Source: Serilophus lunatus (Eukaryota; Chordata; Aves; Passeriformes; Eurylaimidae). Taken from it: a stretch of 64,000 bases of DNA. The notes under the pieces are model-generated. The model made no database searches. It was given only the letters and a program-made list of their open reading frames with translations, and was not told the origin of the DNA. Numbering within the stretch: the first letter of the stretch is position 1; every line of letters begins with the position of its first letter. Of the stretch, positions 40,201 to 52,800 are shown piece by piece. Where the stretch lies: the NCBI GenBank assembly GCA_013399895.1, contig VXBA01002661.1, positions 1,446,048 to 1,510,047 on the forward strand. Reading direction: 5' to 3'. The translations under genes and the position numbers were made by a program.

Positions 40201-42945
40201 AAGAGGTGAAACTGTGACCTTGTGATTGTTTGAATGAAACATACAGTGATGATTCAGGGGTCTCTGAAAGGAGGTGTCCTGCCTACCAGTCAGCTGGCAG
40301 CTATGGAAAAGGAAAGCAGGTATTTAACTTTTCCCCTGTTGTCACTGTTTGGTTGTTTTAGCTGAAGACTTCAAATCTGAAGAGGGATTGTACTGAAAGG
40401 ATGCATATAGGCATGAATTTTAGACTTCTCAGTACCACATAAATCAAATACAGTACATTTTTGAAGACTTGATATCTGAGAGAAGAGATGAAAACAATTC
40501 ACTTTTGAATGGTACTGTTTGACCTTAGGCAGGTGTCTCCCACAGGACAGCAGGTGCTCTGACCACATTTCTTCTGTTGCCAGTTTGATGTCACAGTTTT
40601 TGGGATGTAGTTTTTTTCTGACTGAGATCTCATGCCCTGTCACAGACTGGCCAAGAAAGCAGCCTTTCAAGGTCGGTCTGGTGAGACCTGGCTCTAGAGC
40701 ACCAATCCCAACACAGAAATATTCAGGGAGGCTGTGCTGAGCCTGTGCATGTAGCTCTCTACCTATGAGGGTAGTTTTGAACAGCAGATCATAGTGCTTT
40801 CTTAACAGCTCAAAGGTCTTGCTGCTCCAAATCCCTTTCTTCTTAAAATTAGAAAGAGACGGCTCAACTTGGCAGTACAATTATTTTTAACATTTTAACA
40901 ACACTCTGTGGATAGTGTATAAATTTCTCTCCTGATAAAACCTAGATGACTCAAGGCATAGAAAATAAGCTGTAGACTTTGCACTTCTAGCTTGCCAGCT
41001 GGAACCCAACCCACAAGACTTGTTCTCATCAGTAGCTCTCAGAAGGTCTCTGCAGAGGCAGGGTGAGCTGAAGGCCATTTTCTATTCTGGTACCAGGTTT
41101 TGCATTATCTGCTACATCTTTCTAGGGGTGGCAACAGAGCTTAGACGCCTCATTAGGCATATGCATCCTAATAACAGGCCAGGGATGAGTTATGCTTGGA
41201 GAAAAATATACATGGGGAAATTTGTCCCACTCCTCATTGTATTCACTCTGACTAGGACAAGTTGTTGCACTGATGACTAAGAATAGCAGTGACATGCAGT
41301 CAGTGAGAGTGATGACTCAGAAAGTGACTTTTAAGATGAAATTATAGATGAATGAGGAAAATGGCATTAAAATTTGGCCTTTCGGTTGTTCTTTTAATTA
41401 TTTGTCAACTTATATCTTTCTTCATGTTCATCTACTACGTATTTATTTTTAGAAGCAAGTTCAGTGTCCTCTTGCCCTTGTCAATCATTCAACATCAAAA
41501 GACATGGGAGAAGACAATAAAGCTATGCATTAGCATTTGTTTATAGGCTGTTCATGTGGTTTCAAACTTTCAAGAATATATAAACAAAATACTACCTCTT
41601 CCTCTCCTGTCAAACTACCTTTTCCACATTACAGGTATTTGTTTGCTCCTGTTGCAACTGGCAGGATGAAAAATGGGTAGTACATTGCAGGACATCAAAT
41701 ACTCTTGCAAGTCCCAGGTACCTTCAGAGTGAAGGCTGAAAAGCAAATGTTTTAGACGTCAGTTGATGGTCAGAGTCTTGGACCATCTGCATGTCTGACT
41801 ATAGGTAGTAAATGGAGGATACTGGGTTATAAACTTTCTTAAAACACTAAAATTTCTCCCACTGCTCGGCAGCATGCCAGGTTTTCTGCATGGTAATGAG
41901 TCATGTCTTTAGTATTGGAAATCATCGATTTTCGATGAATATAGATTTCTCTAGTCAGCCACCAAAACAAATTCAATAAAAATATGCTGTAATACAGTTT
42001 ATCAACTTCAAAGGCTTTGTAAGTCATGTTCAACTAACTGTATCTTCCCCCCGGCAGTTTTAAAATAAAAGAGTAAGTGTGATCAACAGAGGTCCCTGGT
42101 TTAGGATGCATGTGATTTTTATCATAAACCTTAATCCTTGGCACTGAAGCATTCACATGATTATTTATTACATAATTAAAATACCAAGAAAAGTACATGA
42201 CTTTGTAATCACTGTTTTACTATTTTTCTTTCATGTACAAATGAAAAAACAGCACTTTATACATGCAGCTGCTTTGCCTGATTTTCTGGGACTTTGTTCT
42301 TTGCTGGACAGGAAATGAATTGTATAATCTGTTTTTTTCCGGTTTCACCCAATACCCATCCTTCATGCATACATTAAACTGGAGAGTGCAAACTAGCTCA
42401 GAGCTTTCCTAGACAACTAGCCATTAAATAATAAATATATGGAAACACAATATTTAACATGCTGGTCTGCATTAGCACATGAATCACGTCGAGGTTTTTT
42501 AACAGACTCAAGAACTTGAAGGGCTAGTAGAGAAAATAAAGGGACGTGCCAACAGCTGCCACACAATGAAAGGGCAATGACGCCCAAGGAGGTCCTGCAG
42601 ACAAACTTGCTACATGCAGATGCCATCTTCCTGGGCACCTGGGGAAAGAGAATTGCACACAAACAAAACATCTGTAAATGCAGGAGTTACCTAGCAATAC
42701 AGACCAAATTCCTATGCTGATAGGCGAGGTTAATGTAGCCTCAAAAGAGTGTTCTTAGGATAAGCCTATCTAGGACCCTTCTAACCTGGTTCTGAGCTGA
42801 GATCTTTATCCCAAAGAGGTATAAGGAACAGTGATACAGGCGTGTCTGTTGGACATGTGACTGCAAATTCTTGTCTTTTTGTGACAAACACCTCAGTGCT
42901 GTTCAGTCTTGTTGCCCCTGGAGAGTTTGTAAACAAGTACTGTGT
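31274..42945. other. Long intergenic stretch, no gene recognised
   Basis: AT-rich sequence, apparently free of CR1. GC-richer patches at about 35420-35650 and 39270-39540 have frames open on both strands, a sign of composition and not of coding. A 7-bp CpG-containing inverted repeat lies at 41922-41938 (TCATCGA-ttt-TCGATGA). Confidence 0.55.
40371..40880 (-). other. 169-codon open frame, unidentified, probably not a gene
   Basis: A minus-strand frame of mixed composition with about 8 Cys and scattered His, but no spacing that I recognise as a zinc finger. No family was recognised, and no matching exon structure seen nearby. Confidence 0.2.
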
Positions 42946-42998
42946 GTTGGACTTGATGATCTTGAAGGTCTCTTCCAACCCAGTAATTCTGTGATTTG
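42946..42998 (+). mobile_element. Short CR1 3'-end fragment
   Basis: About 50 bases matching the extreme CR1 3' end (TTGGACTTGATGATCTTGAA, TCTCTTCCAACCCAGTAATT, CTGTGATT). Severe 5' truncation is usual for CR1. The flank is followed by short TGATTTGTG-like duplications. Confidence 0.75.
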
Positions 42999-44560
42999 TG
43001 ATCTGTGATTTGATTTGTGTACAGTATGTTCAAAAAACATGTGGGCTGACCTTGATCATGGTTTTCAAAATGTTCTTCTACATCCAAAAGCTATTATTGA
43101 TTTCTATGGTTTAATCTAATTCTTTCCTTTCCCAAGCTGTTGTGTTTCAGTGAGACTTTGTGAATCCAAATCACATATTGCCAGATATTTCAAATACATT
43201 CTCAATGCATACTGTTTCAAGCTGCACAGACACACACAGTAAATAAAAATAGGGAAACAAAGAAAGGAGAGTTCCCCCAGATTTGTCGTACTGGTCAATC
43301 TTTCAAAACACACAGTGGACTCTGAGGAAGACTTGACTAGAAACAACAGACAAAATATTAACTTTCATGATTCTTTTTTTTAATAGACCTTCCAGATCAG
43401 CGAGACTCCTGTGGCCCACCAATGCTGTCCCACAACCCTCAAGTTATATATATGTAAAAGTAGGTTTTACCTAGTTTTTGTGTTTGTGGAATCAATCAGA
43501 TTTCTCTGCACATATTTTTTAAATTCAATTTAACCATGCTTATTACTTTGCTCTTCTGTTCTTAAAACTGCCTCTCCCAGAGCAGTATTAATATCTGAGA
43601 GCTTTATTTCATAAAAAAACCCCAAACCACCACCAGCAAAATGACCGGTAATCTATTAGAAGAGAAAGCTCAAAAACATAATTGCTGGCAAGGTAAGGAC
43701 TAGAAGATCTAATGGAAAGGCTGTGAAGTACTGTAGGTTTCAGGCAATAATAAGGTTCTACATGTTTGAGGATGTTGACAATGAAATCATAAAGCCTAGT
43801 TAAGCAATTCTGAGAGTTGAGATTTCTGTGCAATAACGTGCAACATGTGTTAGTTCTGCACTTTAGGAAATCTTCCTTCCCCTAAGGTGGCATCATGTTT
43901 GTCGTTAACCTCTTCTGCCTCTGTACTACATAAAAGACAACTGACTGTGTTAAAACATCCGTCTGGAGAACAATATTCCAGTTTCCTCCAACCACATGTC
44001 GTCTCAGAAGTCTTTTAAAATAGTTTATAAAACTTCCAGTAGACACAGCAAAACAATAAGTTGATAACTTAAGAAAATCATCAAAAGCAAACTAGGAAAT
44101 GAAACTTTTAGAAAAAATGAATGAAGACTACCTATGCATTTTTTCGTGTAGAAATGATGAAAATAATTTGTAGTTGGATAAGGTGGAGCTATGCAGGGAC
44201 TCTGTCAAGTTACCACTGCTGTTGCTTGCTTTTAGTAATAGCCAGTGGCTACTTCATGTCCAACAATTAATACACATTGTCTTCATTTCTTCTACAAGTG
44301 ACAACAAATGTTTTCAGAAAATTCATGGATGATTAAATTCTGAAACAACAAAATCTTACCCTCATCACATCCTAAATACGGTCTCTGTTTATTGATTTTT
44401 GGAATCAATATTTTGTGCAAAGTATACCTCTTGCTCCTGGGTTGATATGGCAGCATTCAAGATATTTTGACATTAGATCACCATGGTCAAGAGACCAGTA
44501 AATAACACAGATGGGACATCTTACCTGAGACTCATTGCAGCAAAGTCTGGATTTTACACT
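42999..44560. other. Intergenic, no gene recognised
   Basis: AT-rich spacer between two CR1 fragments; nothing identified. Confidence 0.6.
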
Positions 44561-44756
44561 GGATGGGCTAGAAGAAAGGGATGCAATCCAGAGGGTCCTG
44601 GACAGGCTTCAGGAGTGGGTTCATATAAAACTCATGAGGTTCAACAAAGCCAAGTGTAAGGAGCTGCATGTGGACTGGGGCAACCCCTGCATCAATACAG
44701 GCTGAGGAATGAACAAATTGAGAGCAGTCCTGCCTAGAGGGACTTGGTGGATGGAT
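44561..44756 (+). mobile_element. CR1 internal fragment
   Basis: The stretch includes ATCCAGAGGGTCCTGGACAG, CTCATGAGGTTCAACAAAGC and ATCAATACAGGCTGAGGAAT, which is the CR1 segment just before the 3' UTR. It breaks off at about 44756 without the usual 3' end, so it is a remnant truncated on both sides. Confidence 0.85.
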
Positions 44757-47700
44757 AATTGGTGTTAAAAAGAAATACTCCCCTGCCTCACAGGAATTGT
44801 CTCTACCCATATCTCTTGCAGCCTGAGGTGTCAGGTGTGCCCTGGGCAGCTGCTACAAATGATTTATTATTAACAGTCCATCAGAAATGACATAGAGAGT
44901 GTAAAATGTACAGTTTTGGTTGTATCCACATGGTAATAAACTGCTCCCCTGTAAGTAGGACATATTAAGCATGAAACTCCATGCAATGTTTATAGCAGGA
45001 AATAAAAGCTGTTTATAAATGCTAAATAAAACATTTATTTTTTTGTTTAACATTAAAAGTTTCTGTATAAAAACTAGTGAAATACATCATACTGATTTTG
45101 TCGTGGGAATGTTCTCCAATCAGGTAGATATTAGCACCTTCACACCCAGCTGGAGGGGTTGTCTCTTCTAATGGGCACAGCTGCACTGGCATAATAGGCA
45201 GTTGCAACAACCTATACCATCTAAGAGTCCAAAAATATCCCACAACTCACAAAGCTAAACCACCCATTGTAAAACTCCCTGCTCTGGGGGAGGTACTGGG
45301 CATTCCCCCCTGAATACGAGCATATATAACCTTGGGGGGTTGGGACTTCTGGAACCACTCGTCTGATCCAGAGGAGGAACAGAGCTTCAACAGGGCTGTG
45401 ACTGCCACTCTTGACAAGACTGTGATCATTACTTTGCCAGAGCTGAGGACATCATCCTGACCAACAGGTTTTCTTCTCTTCTGCTTTGCACGCAAGGGGA
45501 CCACACCTTGCTCAGCACAGGAGCTAATGAGCACTGTGCTCTTCTTGTCCCAAGGTGCTGTGTTATACTCTGTATTTGTGGGTTAAAACCAAGTTTCCTT
45601 TTGTATCATTGTACGTATTGTAATGTTTTCAGGAAATTTTATCTCTGACTTGTAATCTCTCTTAAATTCGGTTAATTTCTCCCACCAGTTTACTTTTAAA
45701 CCAGCACAATATGGAAATAAGTGATACATGTGTTGAATTTCATATGTTGGAGCTTTCCGTTGCCTGAGGGCTGGATTTCCTGCTATTGTTTGCCAAAGGT
45801 GATCATGTATGCTCAATGACCACACTTAAGACCAGTGTTTTCTGCAGTGTTATTTTTTGCCCAGCACCTACAGAACCAGACTCCAGAGTATGTCCTTTTG
45901 TTTGGGATAGTAGTGGAAAAATAGAAAATACTCTTTTCCTTTAATGAAAAGACTTTTCTTCCTTCACTGTGAAATCAATATCAACTTTTTTATGTGATTA
46001 AGAGCTAGTTCCTGAAGTGTCCTGAGAGACAGATTGTCATACTGACCAAGGTGAAAAAGAAAAGCAATGAGCCTTCTGTGTGTTCAAACTACAAACAAGC
46101 CAGTGCAAGATACCCTGGGTTCTTTACAAAATTACATATGAAACAATTTTCCCCTTTACATCTTAATACATAGTCCTTTTCACCTATCTAGCAGAGCTAC
46201 CATTCACCTGGGGTGACCAAATAGTTCTTTGCTAGTTTCTAGCCATACAAATGTGACTAGACTGTCCTTAGTGAATCTTCAATTGTGAAAATGACACAGT
46301 AAAAAGCATCAAATCAGACTAGGTCTGCTCAAGGACATGACAGAACAGCAAATGTGCTGATAGTGAGGGAGAGGACAGATTGTGTTCCAGATCTAGTCTG
46401 CTTTTTTTCAAAATGAGCACCACTTCCCAGATGCAGAGGATTAGCAGCTACCAAAGATTGCTTGTTACATTTTTGGTATTCGCTCGCTTAGATACTGTAG
46501 TTTGGTTGTGCCAGCCAGGGAGTGGACACAAATCCTAATGGAAATAAGTTCTGATAATATGAAAGGAACCAAGTGTGCAAAGACAAGTGTGCAACCCGGC
46601 CCTTTTGAATATTCTCCAGCCCATAAAAATTGCTTGCATTTACTTCAGAACGTCTCTCAGTGAAAACCAGTGATTCCAAAAGGAGCAACTTTTTCTCCAT
46701 TACTATTTAGCTGCCACACAGCAGTAAATCTGCCTTCTTAGACAAGTGTGTGATACTCCAGCTCTGTGTACCATAAAGTCCTCGGAACAGAATCTGTCCT
46801 TTGTGTCAGTACAGGATGGCATAAAAGGTGTTAGCCCTGGCTTCATTGTATTGTTGCAGTTAGCTACAAATGTAATTTACTTTTAGACAGAAGATCCGAT
46901 ACCAAGTGGTTCTGCTTTCCTGTTGCTAGAAAACAAGCTAACCCTGCTAGAGAAAGCATACTCTTCAGCAACAGTTGTTGAAATTGTAATTATTATTTAT
47001 TTATTTAATCTGTGGATGGGCTAGTCACATTCAGGAGAGAAAATGTTAATATATTTAAAGAAAAAACTTCACATATTTTAATAGAAAGAAACATCTTTTC
47101 TATAGAAGTTGTAGTTGAAGTTAAAAATGTAGGGTTTCTTTTTAATTAATATTTTAGGTTATAGCAATTAACAATATATACTGTTGAGGCTTTTTACTTT
47201 TTCACAAACTTCTACTGAGCTCATTTCTATGAGACTCTCTAGGCTTTTTGTAAGACCAGAGACCAGGCATATGCCATACAGAAGCTCAGAAAGACTAAAA
47301 ATGTGTAATGATACAGTCTTGCTATGCCTTCAGGGTCACGTCTTCCCCATCAGTCATTGCACAGGGGTCAATCACACTAATTACTACATTTTAAGCTCAT
47401 GGATTTCTTAAATTTACTTATCAACTAGTTAAGGAAAACGAATAGATTTCTTGAATTAACTAAGGAAAGCAAACTAATGCTCTTTTCCTGCAACACATTT
47501 AGATGCTTAAGGTCTCACATTTTCTATCTTACTGCCGTATTCTCTCTCGCAGTATGAGAGACTTATAAAGTTGTAAGATTAAAAAGCATTATAGCCTATG
47601 AATGGATTTGTAAGCAGTAAGAGTACATCAGCTGTTTGTGTGTTATGAAAAGGATGTGTATGGAAAGGCATGTAAATTACAAAGGGTAGTGTCATTGTTT

Positions 47701-49511
47701 ATAAGTTATTTCCTTTAATAAGTACTTCTATTCAAATCCAGATGGTGCTTGGAGAATTTTTTGATACTGAAAAAAGTGTTCCCTTCCTCTTGGCTGTGGT
47801 ACATCCTTGCACTACACCTGGGAGTGACACTGGTCACATTCCCATTGCCTGGCTTTGGATCTGAATGTTCCACCATGTGATCACAATGTAGATGCTCAGC
47901 TCAGGTCCCTGAAGTGATGTCCCCCTTTTCATTGGAACATAAACATCATGCTGTTGCTGAACTTTAACATCATTTCTATGTTTCACTCTTTCCCTATTTG
48001 CTGAAAATACTCTCCACAGACTTGCCAAGAGAAGGGGAACTCAATGCTAAGACTGTTTGGTAGAGTCCTGAGTAATTTCCTGATGAAAGGCCTGAAATGA
48101 AGCTAGAGAATCTTGTTTCTATTTTGAGTTACTATTTTTGTGAGTAGAAAAACGGCAGTATTTTTAGAAACAAATGAGGAACAAACATTCAAAGTTAGTT
48201 TTGCTTCCAGTATTTTAAATGTTTGTCAGATTCATTACAGTCTCCTGGGAGCCCAAACTAGGTTATGACAATACAACAGCATACTGTTTTGTACAGAGAA
48301 GAGGGACCTTTAAGTTGCCTAGATTCCCACATATTTTCCTAACACTAAATTGCAAACGAAATGAAGCTACTTTCAAGATAGGATAGAAATATCTGGAAAG
48401 CTGCCATCAGAGGTGAAGGGGTTTTTTTCCACTCAAACTATTTAACATCCAGATGCTTATATACCTTGGACAAAAGAGTGTCTTGTGCCAATATATTTCA
48501 GGTACAAGCAACTTCGGTCTCCTATTTTATATGCCAAATCACTTAGAAAATACAACTAGTAGAAGAAAATCAGGAGTGTTTCTTGTGCTCTCTCCTCTTC
48601 TGCTGCAGTACTTGTTCAAATTGCCTCTTTTTCTTTATGTTCTGAGCTGTTGCCCCAGGAGACCATGTACTTGTGAAGCTGAGGAGGGATGCACCAAATG
48701 GTGGCTCTCACAGCAGGTACTGAAGAGATGAGTTACTCTCTGCTGCATCGACTCCATGACAGCTTCAGTGGTAGAGAACAGGAGCTTGGTCCTGTGTCAC
48801 TGAAGGTGACTAAAACCATGGGAGTGGATAGAAAAGTTCACTGTGTATGCATGTCTGTGTGTGTGTAGATCTCTCTATACTTCACATCTTATTGCACTAT
48901 TGCATCTCATCTACATCATATTGCATGTTTTTTAGGCTTCATTGCTTTTCTCTGAGCTCTCTACATGGATCCATTCGTTTTGCATTCATTCAGTGCTGAC
49001 AATGAATCCTGGGGGCTCTGCTAGCAGCAAGCAGAGCATGTGGATGACTGCAGCTCCCTGGCTGTCCTCTGACCTGTGCATCCTTTTTTGGTAAGGCCAC
49101 ATTTGCCACTCATATCCACTTTGTGAACCACTATAAAGTCCCAATGTTTGTACTGGTTCCTGCTTGTTCTTCATTTGGTATTTGTGCTCCTATCGGTATT
49201 GCCTAGTGCATTTTTTCCCTCTTAAATATCCCCCTGGTTGTTTCAAACTATTTCATGAGTTTCTTGAGTTCATTTGAATTTGAACCCTACCCTCTGGTAT
49301 GCTTGTGTTTCTTCTCATCTCTGTACACTCTATAAATAACAACACAGCTATGACTGAGAAAATTGAACAGGACTGGACCAGCACAAGTCCATGCCATACA
49401 TCCTTCCACTTTGAATCACTGACTGGCAAAGTATGGGGTTTGCATCAATTTGTGCCCCTTCTCTGTAGCAGCAGCTTAATCCAGCCTAAATTTATAGCGT
49501 GTTTAGGAATA
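44757..49511. other. Intergenic, no gene recognised
   Basis: Apart from the possible LTR-like segment at 45090-45640, no exon or repeat was recognised. Confidence 0.55.
45090..45640. other. Possible LTR-like or promoter-like segment
   Basis: A GC-mixed segment in AT-rich DNA with TATATAA (45323-45329) followed by G-rich sequence, and a TGTATTTGTGGGTTAAAACC stretch 240 bases later. The layout resembles an old bird LTR, but I could not fix TG/CA ends or a target duplication. Confidence 0.25.
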
Positions 49512-49816
49512 TAGAATCATAGAATCATGATTTGAAGAGGCACTGAAGATCATCTAGTTCCAGCACTCCTGGCATGGGCAAGAACACCTTCCGCCAGATC
49601 GGATTGCTCAAAGCCCTGTGCAGCCTGGCCTTGAGCACTTCCAGAGATAGGGCATCAATGACTTATCTAGACAACCTGTTTCAGAGTGTCACCACCATCA
49701 CAATAAAGAATTTCTTTCTTATGTTCAGTCTAAACCTGTGTTTTTCCATTAAGGCCATTCCCCCTTGTCCTATCACTATGCCTTGTAAAAAGTCCCACTC
49801 AGTTTTCTCGTAGGCC
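49512..49816 (-). mobile_element. CR1 3'-end copy, antisense
   Basis: The plus strand opens with ATAGAATCATAGAATCATGA, the reverse complement of the CR1 3' end, and continues through CAGCCTGGCCTTGAGCACTT and AAGAATTTCTTTCTTATGTT. It is among the less diverged copies here. An open frame at 49574-49813 lies wholly inside it and is not a gene. Confidence 0.92.
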
Positions 49817-52800
49817 TAGTATTTCTTTGGCCTTACTGTCAAAACCTTACATAAGTCAACAAGGGTGACTACTACTGCTCTTCTATTCACAAGACTTCTC
49901 AGCCTGTGAGAAGCAAATGAGATTGGTTTGAAAGGTCTTATTCAGATAGGCTCCCATGCTTTAAAAAGATCTTCTTCCTTGATGTAAGTTTTCCATAGTC
50001 ATCAACTTAGATCATAGTGATTGCCTGTGTATTTCCCAACATGCTCTCTGCCCAACTGGAAACAGAGCCACATAAACTCTTATGATGCTTCTTGATTACA
50101 CCAAAATCCCCAGAAAGAGAAAGCACCAGGGAGAGCCTTAACCTTGGTTCCTCTGCTCCTGGCCAGAGGGCTCAGATCCTATCTGGGAAGCACAGACATT
50201 TATGCACCTAATCTTTCATAATCTGACTCATCTATCTCCTGTTAAATTAAATGAAAACATTTGTGTTGACTGGGTAATTAGGGACCTTGAATATTATGTC
50301 TTACAGTGTCAAATTGCTTTGTAGTCTTTTTTTCCACTGTTCATAAAGAAAGGAAGTTTGTGAAGGCATTCATATTCCTTTTAAATGGATTTACCTATGC
50401 AAATCTGTAGGAGTCAGTGGGCTATAAAACTGAACACTTCAAGTACAAGAATCTGTACAAGATACAAGAATGTGGCACAATACCCTACAGAGCTGTGACT
50501 CTCTTCTAGTAGATTATATAGGGAGACTGGGGGCTTCACCTTCACTGTATTGCAGATTATTTCCATATAAAATGTGCAGAGCTTCCAAGTAAAACATGCA
50601 TATTTTAGATTTCAGGTCTGGAAATTCATACTTGGATCTGAAAGATAAATGAGATTATTTTTGGCATATATAGGTATTGTACTGTAGCTAGACACACAAA
50701 ATATCTCCCCTTTCTTATGTCTACAAATTTCCCGAAGCAACTCTAAACTCTGCCAAACTTAAAAAAGTCTGTGCATTAGATGGCATGTCCCACAGCTCCG
50801 CTATAGCTGTCTCCTGATGGAGCTTTCATGTGATGTGACACCGTGTCTATAAGCTTGAAAGACAAGATGAGTACTCATAGTATTTTTTGACACCATTGCT
50901 GGTAAAAGTGCCTCTTATAAGGAAGTTATATCCATGAGGGAGTGTGCCAGGGAGCGTGTTCATTTGGAATTAAATAGGAAACCCTTTTCCTTCTTTTACA
51001 CTTACAAATAATATGATTGGTACTGGTGATCGTATCATAGTAAATACGAAAAATTCTTTAAATACTTTCAATTAGAACTCCACTGAGAACTTGAAAATAG
51101 ATCCACCTGTAATTCCATTCATCCTGCTCTTCTCAATCCCTGAATGATTGCTTTCTTTCTGATTTTAGTTTTAAAATTTTTCATAACATTTGAGGAAAGT
51201 ATATTTAAATATATTTAAATATTAATTTGCTACTCAAGAGGTAAATAGAGCTGTATGAACTGTACTGTCTAACACAGCTTTCCCTCTCTGCAATTTCTCA
51301 GGCACTGCATTATTTCCATTGCTGTTGTGCCCTTTAGTCCAAATAACATCATTTTCTTGTTTGCCATCTGCAGCATGATGGCTAATAGCCAACAACAACG
51401 TCTTGCATTGAAATGGTGAGGATATGCTCTAATTGCCTCCCTAACAAAGACCATGATTATATCTAAATTCCAGGATTTCTGAAGGTGATTTTTTATTTGT
51501 TTCTGACTGATTTTCCCTTTAGTACTAACCTTTTGCTCCTTTGTATCCCAGAACACAACAGAATATCTTTAATCCAAAATGAAAATTAGGGAAGATAGCA
51601 ATGTCTTAAAAGGGACAGTTGAGCAATTTCTAAACAGCACAGTGTTTATCAACATAACAAGTTGCTTCTTGGAAGAAATGCAATAAGTGGTGAGGACTTC
51701 TTATGAAGCTGAATTGCTCTAATAACACAGCCTAATCGTCTCCCCAAATCTTTGCCTTTTCAAGAACTGCCCAGACATCTTTTTGCTGTCTAGTCAAACT
51801 GTACTGACAGGTGACAAGTTTTCAGTGTGTTGGACCCCTGGATATATGTGAATTATACAGGAGTACAGTTGTTCTCAAAATGAACTTTGGGGAAATGGAC
51901 AAGGAAAGTTCAAAATTGTAGGAGAGTCAGTGGTGTTGCCTTTACTCCCTGCTGTACTTCATGTGGAAAAGACAAGGGTGTGTGGCACAATACCCCAAGT
52001 TTATCTGTACATCATCAGAAGATGCTTTCTATCACAAATTGCCAAATTCTGCTAAGTCCAAGGAAAGAGCTTTTGTACATGGACTCCAGATAACAGCTTT
52101 TTTTATTATTTTTTTTTTTATTTCAGTGCTCCCCATGGGAGAACTGGGGCTGGAGTGGGCTCTTGCCAATGCAGCTTGCTTCTCCTTCCCCAGGAGATGT
52201 CATAGAGGGCAGAGGCAGGCAATGATGGCAGGGCTGTAGTAACTGCAGGATGACTACCCCATGAAGTTGTTTCCCACTGCCTTGGGAGATGCAGGTAAAA
52301 CAAGATGTGACAGAACCTTACAACACTTGCAGAAAGAGTGACCAATGGGCAAAGGGTGTGACGGTGGTACTCTAAAATCAGCTCGGATTTCGCTCTCGGG
52401 GTGGGTGCTAGATCAAGATGATTGCTTTAAATAATGCTGTTTATACACCAGCATCAGGTTACTGATAATTCTGGGTTAAGCGCATACACAAGTCAGGGAA
52501 ATGGAAAATGGACTTGTTTATCAATCTGAAAGCATAGCTCAAGACACAGACATTGTACCTCAGCCTAGATGTTCGTTCCAGAAATATCTAGTTCATGTAA
52601 AAATTTAGGAAAAAAGAAAAACTAGTTTAGAATAAGACTAAAAAAAGATCTTGAGACTACAAAATTCATATTCTCCCCCGAATTCTCCTGGACATACCGA
52701 GGATTGCTTTACAGACAGCAATACCCCAAACCACTCCATTTCTGTGCTGATTTGTACCACCTGCCCTATTGTTTTTGCCTTCAACATTATCAGTTCTGTT

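Noticed and set aside
41922..41938. 7-bp inverted repeat TCATCGA/TCGATGA
   Set aside because: Too short to claim function; recorded only as a curiosity.
49574..49813. 79-codon plus-strand frame
   Set aside because: It is the antisense of a CR1 copy.
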